Of a DNA stretch of 64,000 nucleotides, positions 9,037-16,990 are shown piece by piece. The stretch is from Arthrobacter oryzae (GTDB lineage: Bacteria > Actinomycetota > Actinomycetes > Actinomycetales > Micrococcaceae): the NCBI RefSeq assembly GCF_030812315.1, contig NZ_JAUSSM010000001.1:496001-560000 (forward strand), written 5' to 3'. The notes beneath the pieces were generated by a model. The model was given only the letters and a program-made list of their open reading frames with translations. It was not told the DNA's origin and searched no databases. Positions within the stretch are counted from its first letter, which is position 1. The number at the start of each line of letters is the position of its first letter. The translations under genes were made by a program, and so were the position numbers.

Positions 9037-10133
9037 GTCCCGACCGGCCAGGTTCCGGTTTCGAAGAAATCCTTGAGGGTGGCTTCATGCGGCCTCGGGT
9101 CCAGGCCGCGCGCCTGCAGCCACGTGTCGTTGTAGTAGCTGCCCGCGTACCGGTCACCGGCGTCGCACATGAGCGAGACCACGCTGCCCCGCGTTCCGTC
9201 CGCGATCATTTCAGCGATCAGCTGCCACACGCCCCAGAGATTGGTCCCGGTGGACGGGCCGGCATGCAGGCCGGCAAGATCCTGCAGGTGCCGCATCGCG
9301 GCCACCGACGCGGCATCGGGCACCTGGATCATGTGGTCGATCACGGCGGGCACGAAGCTTGGCTCCATCCGCGGGCGGCCGATTCCCTCGATGCGTGACG
9401 GCATCCCGGTGCTGAAGCCGGCGACGCCGTCCCTCCAGCCGGGGTAGAAGGCGGAGTTCTCCGGGTCCACGACGGCGAGTTCCGTGTCGTGGCGGTGGTA
9501 GCGCAGGTACCTGCCGATGGTGGCGCTGGTGCCTCCGGTGCCCGCCCCCACCACGATCCAGCGCGGAACCGGATGCTCTTCGAGGGACAGCTGCTGGAAG
9601 ATGGACTCGGCGATGTTGTTGTTCCCCCGCCAGTCGGTGGCCCGTTCGGCGTAGGTGAACTGGTCCATGTAATGCCCGCGAGTTGTCATGGCGACTTCCT
9701 CCGCAGCCGCGTAGACCTCCGAGGCGTGATCCACGAGGAGGCACGACCCGCCGAACTGCTCGATCAGGGCGATCTTCTCCGGGCTGGTGGTGCGGGTCAT
9801 GACGGCGATGAACGGCAGGCCAAGTAGCTGGGCAAAGTAGGCTTCGGAGACGGCCGTGCTGCCGCTTGAGGCCTCCACGATGGTGGTGCCTTCCCGGATC
9901 CAGCCGTTGACCAGGCCGAAGAGGAACAGCGAGCGCGCCAGCCGGTGCTTGAGGCTGCCCGACCGGTGCGTGGATTCGTCCTTCAGGTACAGCTGGACGC
10001 CCCAGTGTTCCGGCAACGGAACGGAGTAGAGGTGCGTGTCTGCCGACCTGTTGTTTTCGGCGTTGATCCTGCGGACGGCTTCATCGGCCCAGGCGCGGTC
10101 CTGGCTGCTCACACGGTTACCTGCTCTGCTCAC
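9033..10133 (-). CDS. cds1: PLP-dependent cysteine synthase family protein, probable L-cysteine desulfhydrase
   Basis: 366 aa, GTG start. Fold-type II PLP enzyme: the Schiff-base lysine is Lys62 in SGSLKHRLA, followed by the substrate loop ASSGSTA (88-94) and the phosphate-binding GAGTGGTSA. The overall pattern, including [15 protein letters not shown], matches the mycobacterial Cds1 (Rv3684) family, which releases sulfide, pyruvate and ammonia from cysteine. A sulfurtransferase gene is divergent, so both may serve sulfur metabolism (inference). TAGGCT on the minus strand ends 6 nt before the GTG, suggesting leaderless transcription. Confidence 0.78.
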   Translation of the reverse strand: MSRAGNRVSSQDRAWADEAVRRINAENNRSADTHLYSVPLPEHWGVQLYLKDESTHRSGSLKHRLARSLFLFGLVNGWIREGTTIVEASSGSTAVSEAYFAQLLGLPFIAVMTRTTSPEKIALIEQFGGSCLLVDHASEVYAAAEEVAMTTRGHYMDQFTYAERATDWRGNNNIAESIFQQLSLEEHPVPRWIVVGAGTGGTSATIGRYLRYHRHDTELAVVDPENSAFYPGWRDGVAGFSTGMPSRIEGIGRPRMEPSFVPAVIDHMIQVPDAASVAAMRHLQDLAGLHAGPSTGTNLWGVWQLIAEMIADGTRGSVVSLMCDAGDRYAGSYYNDTWLQARGLDPRPHEATLKDFFETGTWPVGT

Positions 10134-10139
10134 CGATTC

Positions 10140-10145
10140 AGCCTA
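10140..10145 (-). promoter_or_regulatory. -10 hexamer of the PLP enzyme gene
   Basis: TAGGCT on the minus strand, then 6 nt, then the GTG at 10133: the same geometry as the metallo-hydrolase gene and argS. A transcript would begin at the start codon. Confidence 0.5.
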
Positions 10146-10269
10146 CCCGGGACGGACGGCCTCCACGGCTACAGTTGGAAATGGCTGGCCGCCCGCAAGG
10201 AAGCCTTACGGATACCCGCGTTTCCTGCACCGGCACGGACAGCCTGTCATCCGAACCAAAGGAGATTTG

Positions 10270-11106
10270 ATGAACCCCCTGATGGACGTGTCCGCGCTGA
10301 ACCACCGGATGACCTCCGGCGAGCGCACCGTTCTGCTGGACGTGCGCTGGGCGCTGGGCGATCCCCACGGCCGCGAGCACTACCTGGCGGCCCATATTCC
10401 GGGCGCCGTCTTCGTTGACCTGCCCACAGAGCTTGCAGGGCCAGCGGATCCGGGCCAGGGCAGGCACCCGTTGCCGCCGCTTCAGCAGTTCCAGGAATCG
10501 GCGCGGTGCTGGGGCATCCGGGACCACGACGTCGTGGTTGCGTACGACGACACGGGCAGCACGGCGGCCGCGAGGCTCTGGTGGATGCTCCGCAACGCCG
10601 GTTTTTCCAACGTCTATCTGCTCGACGGCGGCCTGTCCGCCTGGCGGGCGGCCGGGTACGCCGTCGAAGGCGGCCTCGAGCAGGCCTCGCTGGGCGACGT
10701 CACGCTGACCGACGGCTCGATGCCGGTGATCGACGCGGCCCAGGCCGCGGAGTGGTCCGCACGGGGCGTGCTGCTGGACGCGCGGGCGGGGGAGCGCTAC
10801 CGCGGTGAGATCGAACCCGTCGATCCGCGGGCCGGGCACATTCCCGGCGCAGTGAGTGCCCCCACGGCCGCGAACATCGGAAGCGACGGACGGTTCCTGC
10901 CCCCGGAGGAGCTGCGGGAGCGTTTCACCGCCCTCGGGGTCCGGTCGGACGTCCCCACCGCCGTCTACTGCGGTTCGGGCGTTACGGCCGCGCACGAAAT
11001 CGCTGCCCTGGAAATCGCCGGCTTCCCGGCGGCGCTGTATCCCGGCTCGTTTTCCCAATGGTCCAATGACCCCGCCAACGAGGTTGCCACGGGGGCGGCT
11101 CCCTGA
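10270..11106 (+). CDS. Sulfurtransferase, 3-mercaptopyruvate type (tandem rhodanese)
   Basis: 278 aa from the ATG at 10270, with AGGAG at 10259-10264; longer in-frame starts upstream lack such a site. Two rhodanese domains: an inactive N-terminal one (about 1-130) and a catalytic C-terminal one with CGSGVTA (Cys234). The CGSGVTA loop is characteristic of 3-mercaptopyruvate sulfurtransferases, whereas thiosulfate enzymes usually have CRKG. Role: persulfide transfer from mercaptopyruvate to thiols or cyanide. It is divergent from the cysteine desulfhydrase-like gene. Confidence 0.85.
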   Translation: MNPLMDVSALNHRMTSGERTVLLDVRWALGDPHGREHYLAAHIPGAVFVDLPTELAGPADPGQGRHPLPPLQQFQESARCWGIRDHDVVVAYDDTGSTAAARLWWMLRNAGFSNVYLLDGGLSAWRAAGYAVEGGLEQASLGDVTLTDGSMPVIDAAQAAEWSARGVLLDARAGERYRGEIEPVDPRAGHIPGAVSAPTAANIGSDGRFLPPEELRERFTALGVRSDVPTAVYCGSGVTAAHEIAALEIAGFPAALYPGSFSQWSNDPANEVATGAAP

Positions 11107-11157
11107 GGCTGGCGCCGGTGGCGCGGCTCCGATTGGAACCATGGCCGGGGACGGGGG

Positions 11158-11163
11158 TAGCGT
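11158..11163 (+). promoter_or_regulatory. -10 hexamer of the alcohol dehydrogenase gene
   Basis: TAGCGT lies 6 nt before the ATG at 11170; TTGGAA (11133-11138) is a possible -35 with a 19-bp spacer. The 6-nt gap, which also holds CGGAG, again suggests a leaderless or near-leaderless mRNA. Confidence 0.4.
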
Positions 11164-11169
11164 CGGAGC

Positions 11170-12351
11170 ATGACTCCCGGACGACCCGTACCGCCGCCCC
11201 TTGCCAAGCCGATCCCCGGCACCACGATCCCTGAAGCGACCCCCCATGACCCCGGATCCGCACCTGTTTCAAACCCCCGGCTGGCCGCAGCGTACGGCGC
11301 CACGGCCAGCGACCGCGGCCTTGTTCCGCTGACAGTCGCCCGCCGGGCTCCGAAGGACGACGACGTCGAGATCGCGATCGAATTCTGCGGCCTCTGCCAC
11401 TCCGACGTGCACGCAACACGCGGCGAGTGGGGCGAGCAGAAATACCCGCTGGTGCCCGGCCACGAAATCGTGGGCCGCGTCAGCCGCGTGGGTGGCGCCG
11501 TTACGGATTTCGCCCCGGGCGACCTCGTCGGAGTGGGCTGCATGGTGGATTCCTGCCGGGAGTGCGACAGCTGCCTGGACGGCCTGGAACAATACTGCGA
11601 AAACGGCATGACCGGAACCTACGGCGCAGTGGACGCCCGCAACGGGGACTCCATCACCCAGGGCGGCTACGCCACCTCGGTGGTGGTGGACCGCCGCTAC
11701 GTGCTGCGGGTGCCCGAAAACCTTGACCCCGCCGCCGTTGCGCCGCTGCTCTGCGCCGGCATCACCACCTACTCACCGCTGCGGCACTTTGACGTCGAGG
11801 CCGGGGACGTCGTGGGAGTGGTGGGCCTTGGCGGACTGGGCCACATGGCCGTCAAGCTGGCCAAGGCCATGGGCGCCGAGGTGAAGGTGTTCACCACCTC
11901 CGAATCGAAGTTCGACGCAGCCCGCGAACTTGGCGCCGACGACGTCATCCTGTCCCGCGACGAAGCGTCCATGGCGGCCGCGAACCGGAGCATCGACGTC
12001 ATCATCGACACGGTGGCGGCACCGCATGACCTCAACCCCTACTTCCGGACCCTTCGCCTGGACGGAGCGCTATTCCAACTGGGCCTGCCGTCCGAAGCGA
12101 TGCCGCCGGTCAATCCCGGGACCCTGATCCGGCGGAGGATCGCCTACGCGGGCTCGCTGATCGGCGGCATTGCCGAGACCCAGGAGATGCTGGACTTCTG
12201 TGCCGAACACGGCGTCGTTTCCGACGTCGAGGTGGTGCGCGCCGACCAGCTGAACGAGGCGTATGACCGCATGGTGGCCGGCGACGTCAAGTATCGTTTT
12301 GTCCTGGACACCAGTACCCTCGGGACCCCATCGGAAAAGGCAGACGCATGA
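11170..12351 (+). CDS. Zinc-dependent NAD(P)-dependent alcohol dehydrogenase
   Basis: 393 aa. Medium-chain dehydrogenase: catalytic Zn ligands in CGLCHSD (Cys73) and in GHEIVG, a structural-Zn cysteine cluster in CRECDSCLDGLEQYC, and the dinucleotide motif GLGGLGHMAVK. It groups with cinnamyl-alcohol/YahK-type aldehyde reductases, usually NADPH-linked and about 350 aa long; about 35 extra N-terminal residues rich in Pro precede the domain. Role: reversible reduction of aldehydes; the natural substrate is unknown. The stop overlaps the HIT gene by 4 bp. Confidence 0.85.
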   Translation: MTPGRPVPPPLAKPIPGTTIPEATPHDPGSAPVSNPRLAAAYGATASDRGLVPLTVARRAPKDDDVEIAIEFCGLCHSDVHATRGEWGEQKYPLVPGHEIVGRVSRVGGAVTDFAPGDLVGVGCMVDSCRECDSCLDGLEQYCENGMTGTYGAVDARNGDSITQGGYATSVVVDRRYVLRVPENLDPAAVAPLLCAGITTYSPLRHFDVEAGDVVGVVGLGGLGHMAVKLAKAMGAEVKVFTTSESKFDAARELGADDVILSRDEASMAAANRSIDVIIDTVAAPHDLNPYFRTLRLDGALFQLGLPSEAMPPVNPGTLIRRRIAYAGSLIGGIAETQEMLDFCAEHGVVSDVEVVRADQLNEAYDRMVAGDVKYRFVLDTSTLGTPSEKADA

Positions 12352-12776
12352 GCACCGTTTTCACCAAGATCATCAACGGCGAGATCCCCGGGCGGTTCGT
12401 CTGGCGCGACGAGGACGTCGTGGCGTTCCTGACCATGGGCCCGCTCGCTGACGGCCACACGCTGGTGGTTCCCACGGAGGAGGTGGACCGCTGGACGGAC
12501 GCTCCGCCTGCGCTCCTGGCCCGGGTAATGGAGGTTGCCCAGAAGATCGGCGCGGTCCAGGTTGATATTTTTGACGCCGCACGGGCCGGACTGATCGTGG
12601 CCGGATACGAGGTCCACCACCTCCATGTCCACGTGTGGCCGTCCAACTCCATGGCCGACTACGACTTCGGCTCGGCAGAACAGAACCCCGATCCTGCTGA
12701 GCTGGACGCCAACGCCGAGAAACTCCGCGCAGGGCTCCGCCAGGCTGGTCACGGGGAGCACGTTCCCGCCGCCTGA
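12348..12776 (+). CDS. HIT family nucleotide-binding protein
   Basis: 142 aa. The histidine triad HLHVHVW (His91, His93, His95) is intact. HIT proteins hydrolyse or transfer nucleotide phosphoramidates or dinucleoside polyphosphates; the substrate here is unknown. Translationally coupled to the alcohol dehydrogenase through an ATGA overlap. Confidence 0.88.
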   Translation: MSTVFTKIINGEIPGRFVWRDEDVVAFLTMGPLADGHTLVVPTEEVDRWTDAPPALLARVMEVAQKIGAVQVDIFDAARAGLIVAGYEVHHLHVHVWPSNSMADYDFGSAEQNPDPAELDANAEKLRAGLRQAGHGEHVPAA

Positions 12777-12843
12777 CATGGTGGTGTCCTGCCATGCGGG
12801 ATTCGAGCAAGCCACGATTCGAGCGCCGACTGGCCCGGATCGA

Positions 12844-12898
12844 GCGCGAACGGACACTTGAGGCCCTTGGATGAAGGGCCTCAAGTGTCCGTTCGCGC
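12844..12898. terminator. 25-bp perfect inverted repeat between convergent genes
   Basis: Arms 12844-12868 and 12874-12898 are perfect reverse complements around a 5-nt loop; each contains GGACACTTGAGGCC or its complement. It lies between the convergent HIT and hrpA genes and can act as a bidirectional terminator. There is no clear T-tract. The stem is much longer than needed for termination, suggesting a dispersed REP-like element. Short repeats of TTCGAGC type lie just upstream (12801-12846). Confidence 0.7.
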
Positions 12899-12926
12899 AT
12901 CTCTGTGAGTAGTTGCCCCTTGGGGG

Positions 12927-15900
12927 CTACGCCGGGGCCAGTGCCTTGTTCAGCACCGCGCGGATCCGCTTCTCCGAAACGGAATAGGCAGTTCCGAGCT
13001 CGACGGCGAAGAGGCTCACCCGGAGCTCTTCGATCATCCAGCGCACCTGCGTTAACTCAGCGCCGGCGCGGCGTCCGGGCAGCAGCGCGGAGACGGCGTC
13101 GTCGTAGTCGTCTTCCAGTCCCTGGACCGCTGCCATGCTCAGGGCGTCCCGCTGGACATTGCCGGGGAGTTTATCGAGGCGCTTCTCGATCGCGGCCAGG
13201 TAGCGCGGCAGTTGGCTGAGCTGGGCGTAGCCCGTGCGTGCTACAAAGCCCGGGAAGACGAGCTGTTCGAGCTGGCTCTTCATGTCGTTGAGCGCGCTGA
13301 TCAGGGCCAGGCTGGTGGTCCCCTTGAGCTGCTTCTCGATGCGGCGCGTACTGGCCAGGATCCGTTCGACGACCGCGGTGACCGTGAAGACCGTGTCGAT
13401 CAGCTCCGCCCGGACCTGCTCGTACAGGGCCTTGAAGGATGCCTCGTCCCAAGGCAGTTCGGCCGGCGTGAGCTTGTCGATAGCGGCCAGTGCGCAGTCC
13501 GCGATCAGGGCAGACACGGAGCCGTGCGGGTTCTGGCTGAAGGTCAGCTTCTCAGTGTTGTTCAGGTGCTCCAGTACATAGCGGTCCGGTGCGGGGACCT
13601 TCAGCGCAAGCAGGCGGATGACGCCACCGCGCATGGCCTGTTCCTGTTCGGACGGGGTCTGGAACAGCCGGAGGGCAACCGAGGGGCCCTCATCGACCAG
13701 GGCGGGGTAGCCGGTGACGGTGTGACCCTTCACCATGCCCTGCACCTGGCGCTGCACAGTGCCGAAGCTCCACTCCGTCAGGCCCGTCTTCTCCGCGAAG
13801 CCCGGTGTGCCCGCCCCGTTCGGGGACGCTGCCAAGCCGCCCGCATTCTGCGGGGACCGCGCGGCCTGTCCGCCCTTCGGGCCCTTGGGGGCGGTCGTCA
13901 CCGGGGTTGCCCCTAGGGATTCGGCGATCGCCCGCCTGATGGCCGGGGCAAGCCGTTCCTGCAGTTCCGCCAGGTCCTTGCCTTCATCCAGCGTCTTGCC
14001 CTTGGAATCGACCACCCGGAAACTCACGCGAAGGTGGGATGGAACGGCATCCCAGTTCCATGAACCCGGCGGGATGACCTGCCCCCGGATCCGCCGAAGG
14101 ACCAGCTCAAGGGAGGGCTCCAGCTCGTCGGTGGCGGGATCGAAGTCGGCCTCCAGTGCGGCCACGGCCTGTCGCGCGACATCAGGGGCGGGAACGAAGT
14201 TTTTGCGCACCTGCTTGGGCAGCGACTTGATCAGGGCCGTGACGAGTTCCACCCGCTGGCCCGGAATGAGCCAGCGGAACGCGGCGTCGTCCAGCTGGTT
14301 CAGGAAGAGCACGGGAACCTCGGCCGTGACGCCGTCGGACGGGTTGGGCGGCGAGCCGGGTGCCACGGGGTGGAACTCGTAGCTGAGGGGCAGCTCGAAG
14401 CCCTTGTGCAGCAGCGTCTTCGGGTACGCCGAATCGTCGAGGGCATCGGCGTCCTCGCTGATCAGCAGCGCCTGGTCGAAGTCGAGCAGCGCGGGATCCT
14501 GCTGGCGCGCGTCCTTCCACCATTTGTCGAAGTGGCGTTCGGACACCACGTCCCTGCCGATCCGGGCGTCGTAGAACGCGAACAGGGTTTCGTCGTCCAC
14601 CAGGATGTCCCGGCGCCGCATCCGGGCCTCGAGCTCTTCGATTTCGTGGAGCAGGGCCCGGTTGCGGTGGAAGAACTTGTGGTGCGTCTGCCAGTCGCCC
14701 TCCACGAGGGCATGCCGGATAAACAGCTCCCGGCACAGCTCCGGGTCCACCTTGCCGTAGTTGATCCGCCGGCTCGGAATGATGGGCACCCCGTAGAGCG
14801 TGACCTTCTCGTGGGCCATCACCGAGCCCATTTTCTTGGACCAGTGCGGTTCGCTGTAGCTGCGCTTGACGAGGTCCGGCGCCACCTGTTCGGCCCAGAG
14901 CGGATCGAACTTCGCCGCGACGCGGGCCCACAGCCGGCTCGTCTCCACGAGTTCCGCGGCCATCACGAACGTGGGGGATTTCTTGAACAGCGCCGAGCCG
15001 GGGAAGATCGCGAACCGGCTGCCGCGGGCGCCGGCGTACTCGCGCTTGCGCTCGTCGAGGATGCCAATGTGGCTCAGCAGGCCCGAGAGCAGGCTGATGT
15101 GGATGCCGTCATGGTGGCCCACCGGATCGGCGAGGCGCTTGTTGTCGAGGCTGATGCCCAGGGGCCTGGCCAACTGGCGGAGCTGCGCGAACAGGTCCTG
15201 CCATTCCCGGACCCGCAGGTAGTTGATGAACTCGGTGCGGCAAAGCCTGCGGAACTGCGTGGAGGAAAGCTCCTGCTGCTTTTCCTGCAGATAGTTCCAG
15301 AGATTCAGGAAGCCGGTGAAATCCGAGTTCTCGTCCCGGAACCGCGCATGCTTTTCCGCTGCGAGCTGCTGCTTGTCGGTCGGACGCTCGCGGGGGTCCT
15401 GGATGGTCAGGGCCGCGGCGAGGATCATGACTTCCCGGACGCAGCCGCGCTTGCCGGACTCCACGATCATCCGGCCGAGCCTCGGGTCCACGGGCAGCTG
15501 GGCAAGCTGCTGCCCGACGGCGGTGAGGCCGCCCCCGTTCCTTCCGCCCGCGGCGCCGGCGGGGCGGCCGCCGCGGGGTCGTCGGTCGGCCGGGTGTACG
15601 TCACCTCCGGCAGGCTGTTCCTGCGGGCGGGCGGCAGTCAAGGCGCCGAGCTCCCGGAGGAGCGTGACGCCGTCGTTGATGGCGCGCGAGTCCGGCGGCT
15701 CCACGAACGGGAAGTTCTCCACGTCCTTGGGACCGCGGGCCACGCCCATGGCCGTCATCTGCAGGATGACGGCGGCGAGGTTGGTGCGCAGGATTTCGGG
15801 ATCCGTGAACTGGGGCCTGGACTCGTAGTCCTCTTCCGAATACAGGCGGATGGCGATGCCGTCGGAGACACGGCCGCAGCGCCCGGAACGCTGGTTGGCC

Positions 15901-16955
15901 GAGGCCTGGGATACACGCTCGATGGGAAGCCGCTGCACCTTGGTCCGGTGCGAGTACCGCGAAATGCGCGCAGTGCCCGTGTCCACGACGTATTTGATGC
16001 CGGGCACGGTGAGGGACGTTTCCGCGACGTTGGTGGCCAGCACGATCCGCCGTTTGCTGCCGGGATGGAATACCTTGTGCTGTTCCTGCAGGCTCAACCG
16101 GGCAAAGAGGGGGAGGACCTCGGTGCCGGCCAGCCGCCGGTTGGACTGGATCCTGGTGTTGAGGGCCTCGGCGGCGTCGCGGATTTCGCGCTCGCCGGAG
16201 AAGAAGATGAGGATGTCGCCCGGTGCTTCGAGGGCCAGTTCGTCGACGGCGTCGCAGACGGCGTCGAGCGGGTCGCGGTCCTCCTCGAGTTCGTCGTCGG
16301 AGGAGTTGTCTTCATCATCACCGGCGGACGCGGCCCGGCCGGCAGGCTGGGACAGCGGCCGGTACCGGACTTCCACCGGGAACGTCCGGCCGGAGACCTC
16401 GATGATGGGGGAAGGATCCTCCTCGGTGCCGAAGTGCTTGGCGAACCGCTCGGGGTCGATGGTGGCGGACGTGATGATGATTTTGAGGTCGGGCCGCTGG
16501 GGCAGGATCCGCTTGAGGTATCCGAGGATGAAGTCAATGTTGAGGCTGCGCTCGTGGGCTTCGTCGATGATGATGGCGTTGTACTTGCGCAGCAGCTTGT
16601 CGCGCTGGATCTCGGCCAGCAGGATGCCGTCAGTCATGAGCTTGACCTTGGTGGACCGGCTCACCTCGCCGGTGAAGCGGACCTGGAAGCCCACTTCCTG
16701 GCCGATCTCCACCCCGAGCTCCTCGGCGATGCGTTCAGCCACCGTCCGGGCAGCGAGCCGGCGCGGCTGGGTGTGCCCGATCAGTCCGTTCTCGCCCAGG
16801 CCCAGTTCCAGGCACATCTTCGGAATCTGGGTGGTCTTGCCGGAGCCGGTCTCGCCGGCAATGATGGTCACCTGGTTGGCCGCAATGGCGGCCATCAGGT
16901 CCTCGCGGCGCTCGGAAACGGGCAGCTCGGCGGGGTACGAAATATGAAAAGTCAT
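12927..16955 (-). CDS. hrpA: ATP-dependent RNA helicase HrpA
   Basis: 1342 aa, DEAH-box helicase. Walker A GETGSGKTT (34-42), motif II DEAH (131-134), SAT (163-165) and motif VI QRSGRCGR (355-362) are all present, followed by the HA2/OB-fold region and the long HrpA-specific C-terminal domain. Expected role: unwinding of RNA in mRNA processing or stalled-ribosome rescue. Two lineage-specific insertions are visible: an acidic loop at about 207-228 and a Pro/Gly/Arg-rich segment at 441-476. TAGACT at 16971-16966 lies 10 nt before the ATG, so the leader is very short. Confidence 0.93.
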   Translation of the reverse strand: MTFHISYPAELPVSERREDLMAAIAANQVTIIAGETGSGKTTQIPKMCLELGLGENGLIGHTQPRRLAARTVAERIAEELGVEIGQEVGFQVRFTGEVSRSTKVKLMTDGILLAEIQRDKLLRKYNAIIIDEAHERSLNIDFILGYLKRILPQRPDLKIIITSATIDPERFAKHFGTEEDPSPIIEVSGRTFPVEVRYRPLSQPAGRAASAGDDEDNSSDDELEEDRDPLDAVCDAVDELALEAPGDILIFFSGEREIRDAAEALNTRIQSNRRLAGTEVLPLFARLSLQEQHKVFHPGSKRRIVLATNVAETSLTVPGIKYVVDTGTARISRYSHRTKVQRLPIERVSQASANQRSGRCGRVSDGIAIRLYSEEDYESRPQFTDPEILRTNLAAVILQMTAMGVARGPKDVENFPFVEPPDSRAINDGVTLLRELGALTAARPQEQPAGGDVHPADRRPRGGRPAGAAGGRNGGGLTAVGQQLAQLPVDPRLGRMIVESGKRGCVREVMILAAALTIQDPRERPTDKQQLAAEKHARFRDENSDFTGFLNLWNYLQEKQQELSSTQFRRLCRTEFINYLRVREWQDLFAQLRQLARPLGISLDNKRLADPVGHHDGIHISLLSGLLSHIGILDERKREYAGARGSRFAIFPGSALFKKSPTFVMAAELVETSRLWARVAAKFDPLWAEQVAPDLVKRSYSEPHWSKKMGSVMAHEKVTLYGVPIIPSRRINYGKVDPELCRELFIRHALVEGDWQTHHKFFHRNRALLHEIEELEARMRRRDILVDDETLFAFYDARIGRDVVSERHFDKWWKDARQQDPALLDFDQALLISEDADALDDSAYPKTLLHKGFELPLSYEFHPVAPGSPPNPSDGVTAEVPVLFLNQLDDAAFRWLIPGQRVELVTALIKSLPKQVRKNFVPAPDVARQAVAALEADFDPATDELEPSLELVLRRIRGQVIPPGSWNWDAVPSHLRVSFRVVDSKGKTLDEGKDLAELQERLAPAIRRAIAESLGATPVTTAPKGPKGGQAARSPQNAGGLAASPNGAGTPGFAEKTGLTEWSFGTVQRQVQGMVKGHTVTGYPALVDEGPSVALRLFQTPSEQEQAMRGGVIRLLALKVPAPDRYVLEHLNNTEKLTFSQNPHGSVSALIADCALAAIDKLTPAELPWDEASFKALYEQVRAELIDTVFTVTAVVERILASTRRIEKQLKGTTSLALISALNDMKSQLEQLVFPGFVARTGYAQLSQLPRYLAAIEKRLDKLPGNVQRDALSMAAVQGLEDDYDDAVSALLPGRRAGAELTQVRWMIEELRVSLFAVELGTAYSVSEKRIRAVLNKALAPA

Positions 16956-16965
16956 GGCTGGAAAC

Positions 16966-16971
16966 AGTCTA
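16966..16971 (-). promoter_or_regulatory. hrpA -10 hexamer
   Basis: TAGACT on the minus strand, 10 nt before the hrpA ATG. It matches the recurrent TAGRCT hexamer of this window. Confidence 0.45.
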
Positions 16972-16990
16972 CTGCGGCCCGGCGCCGGCT

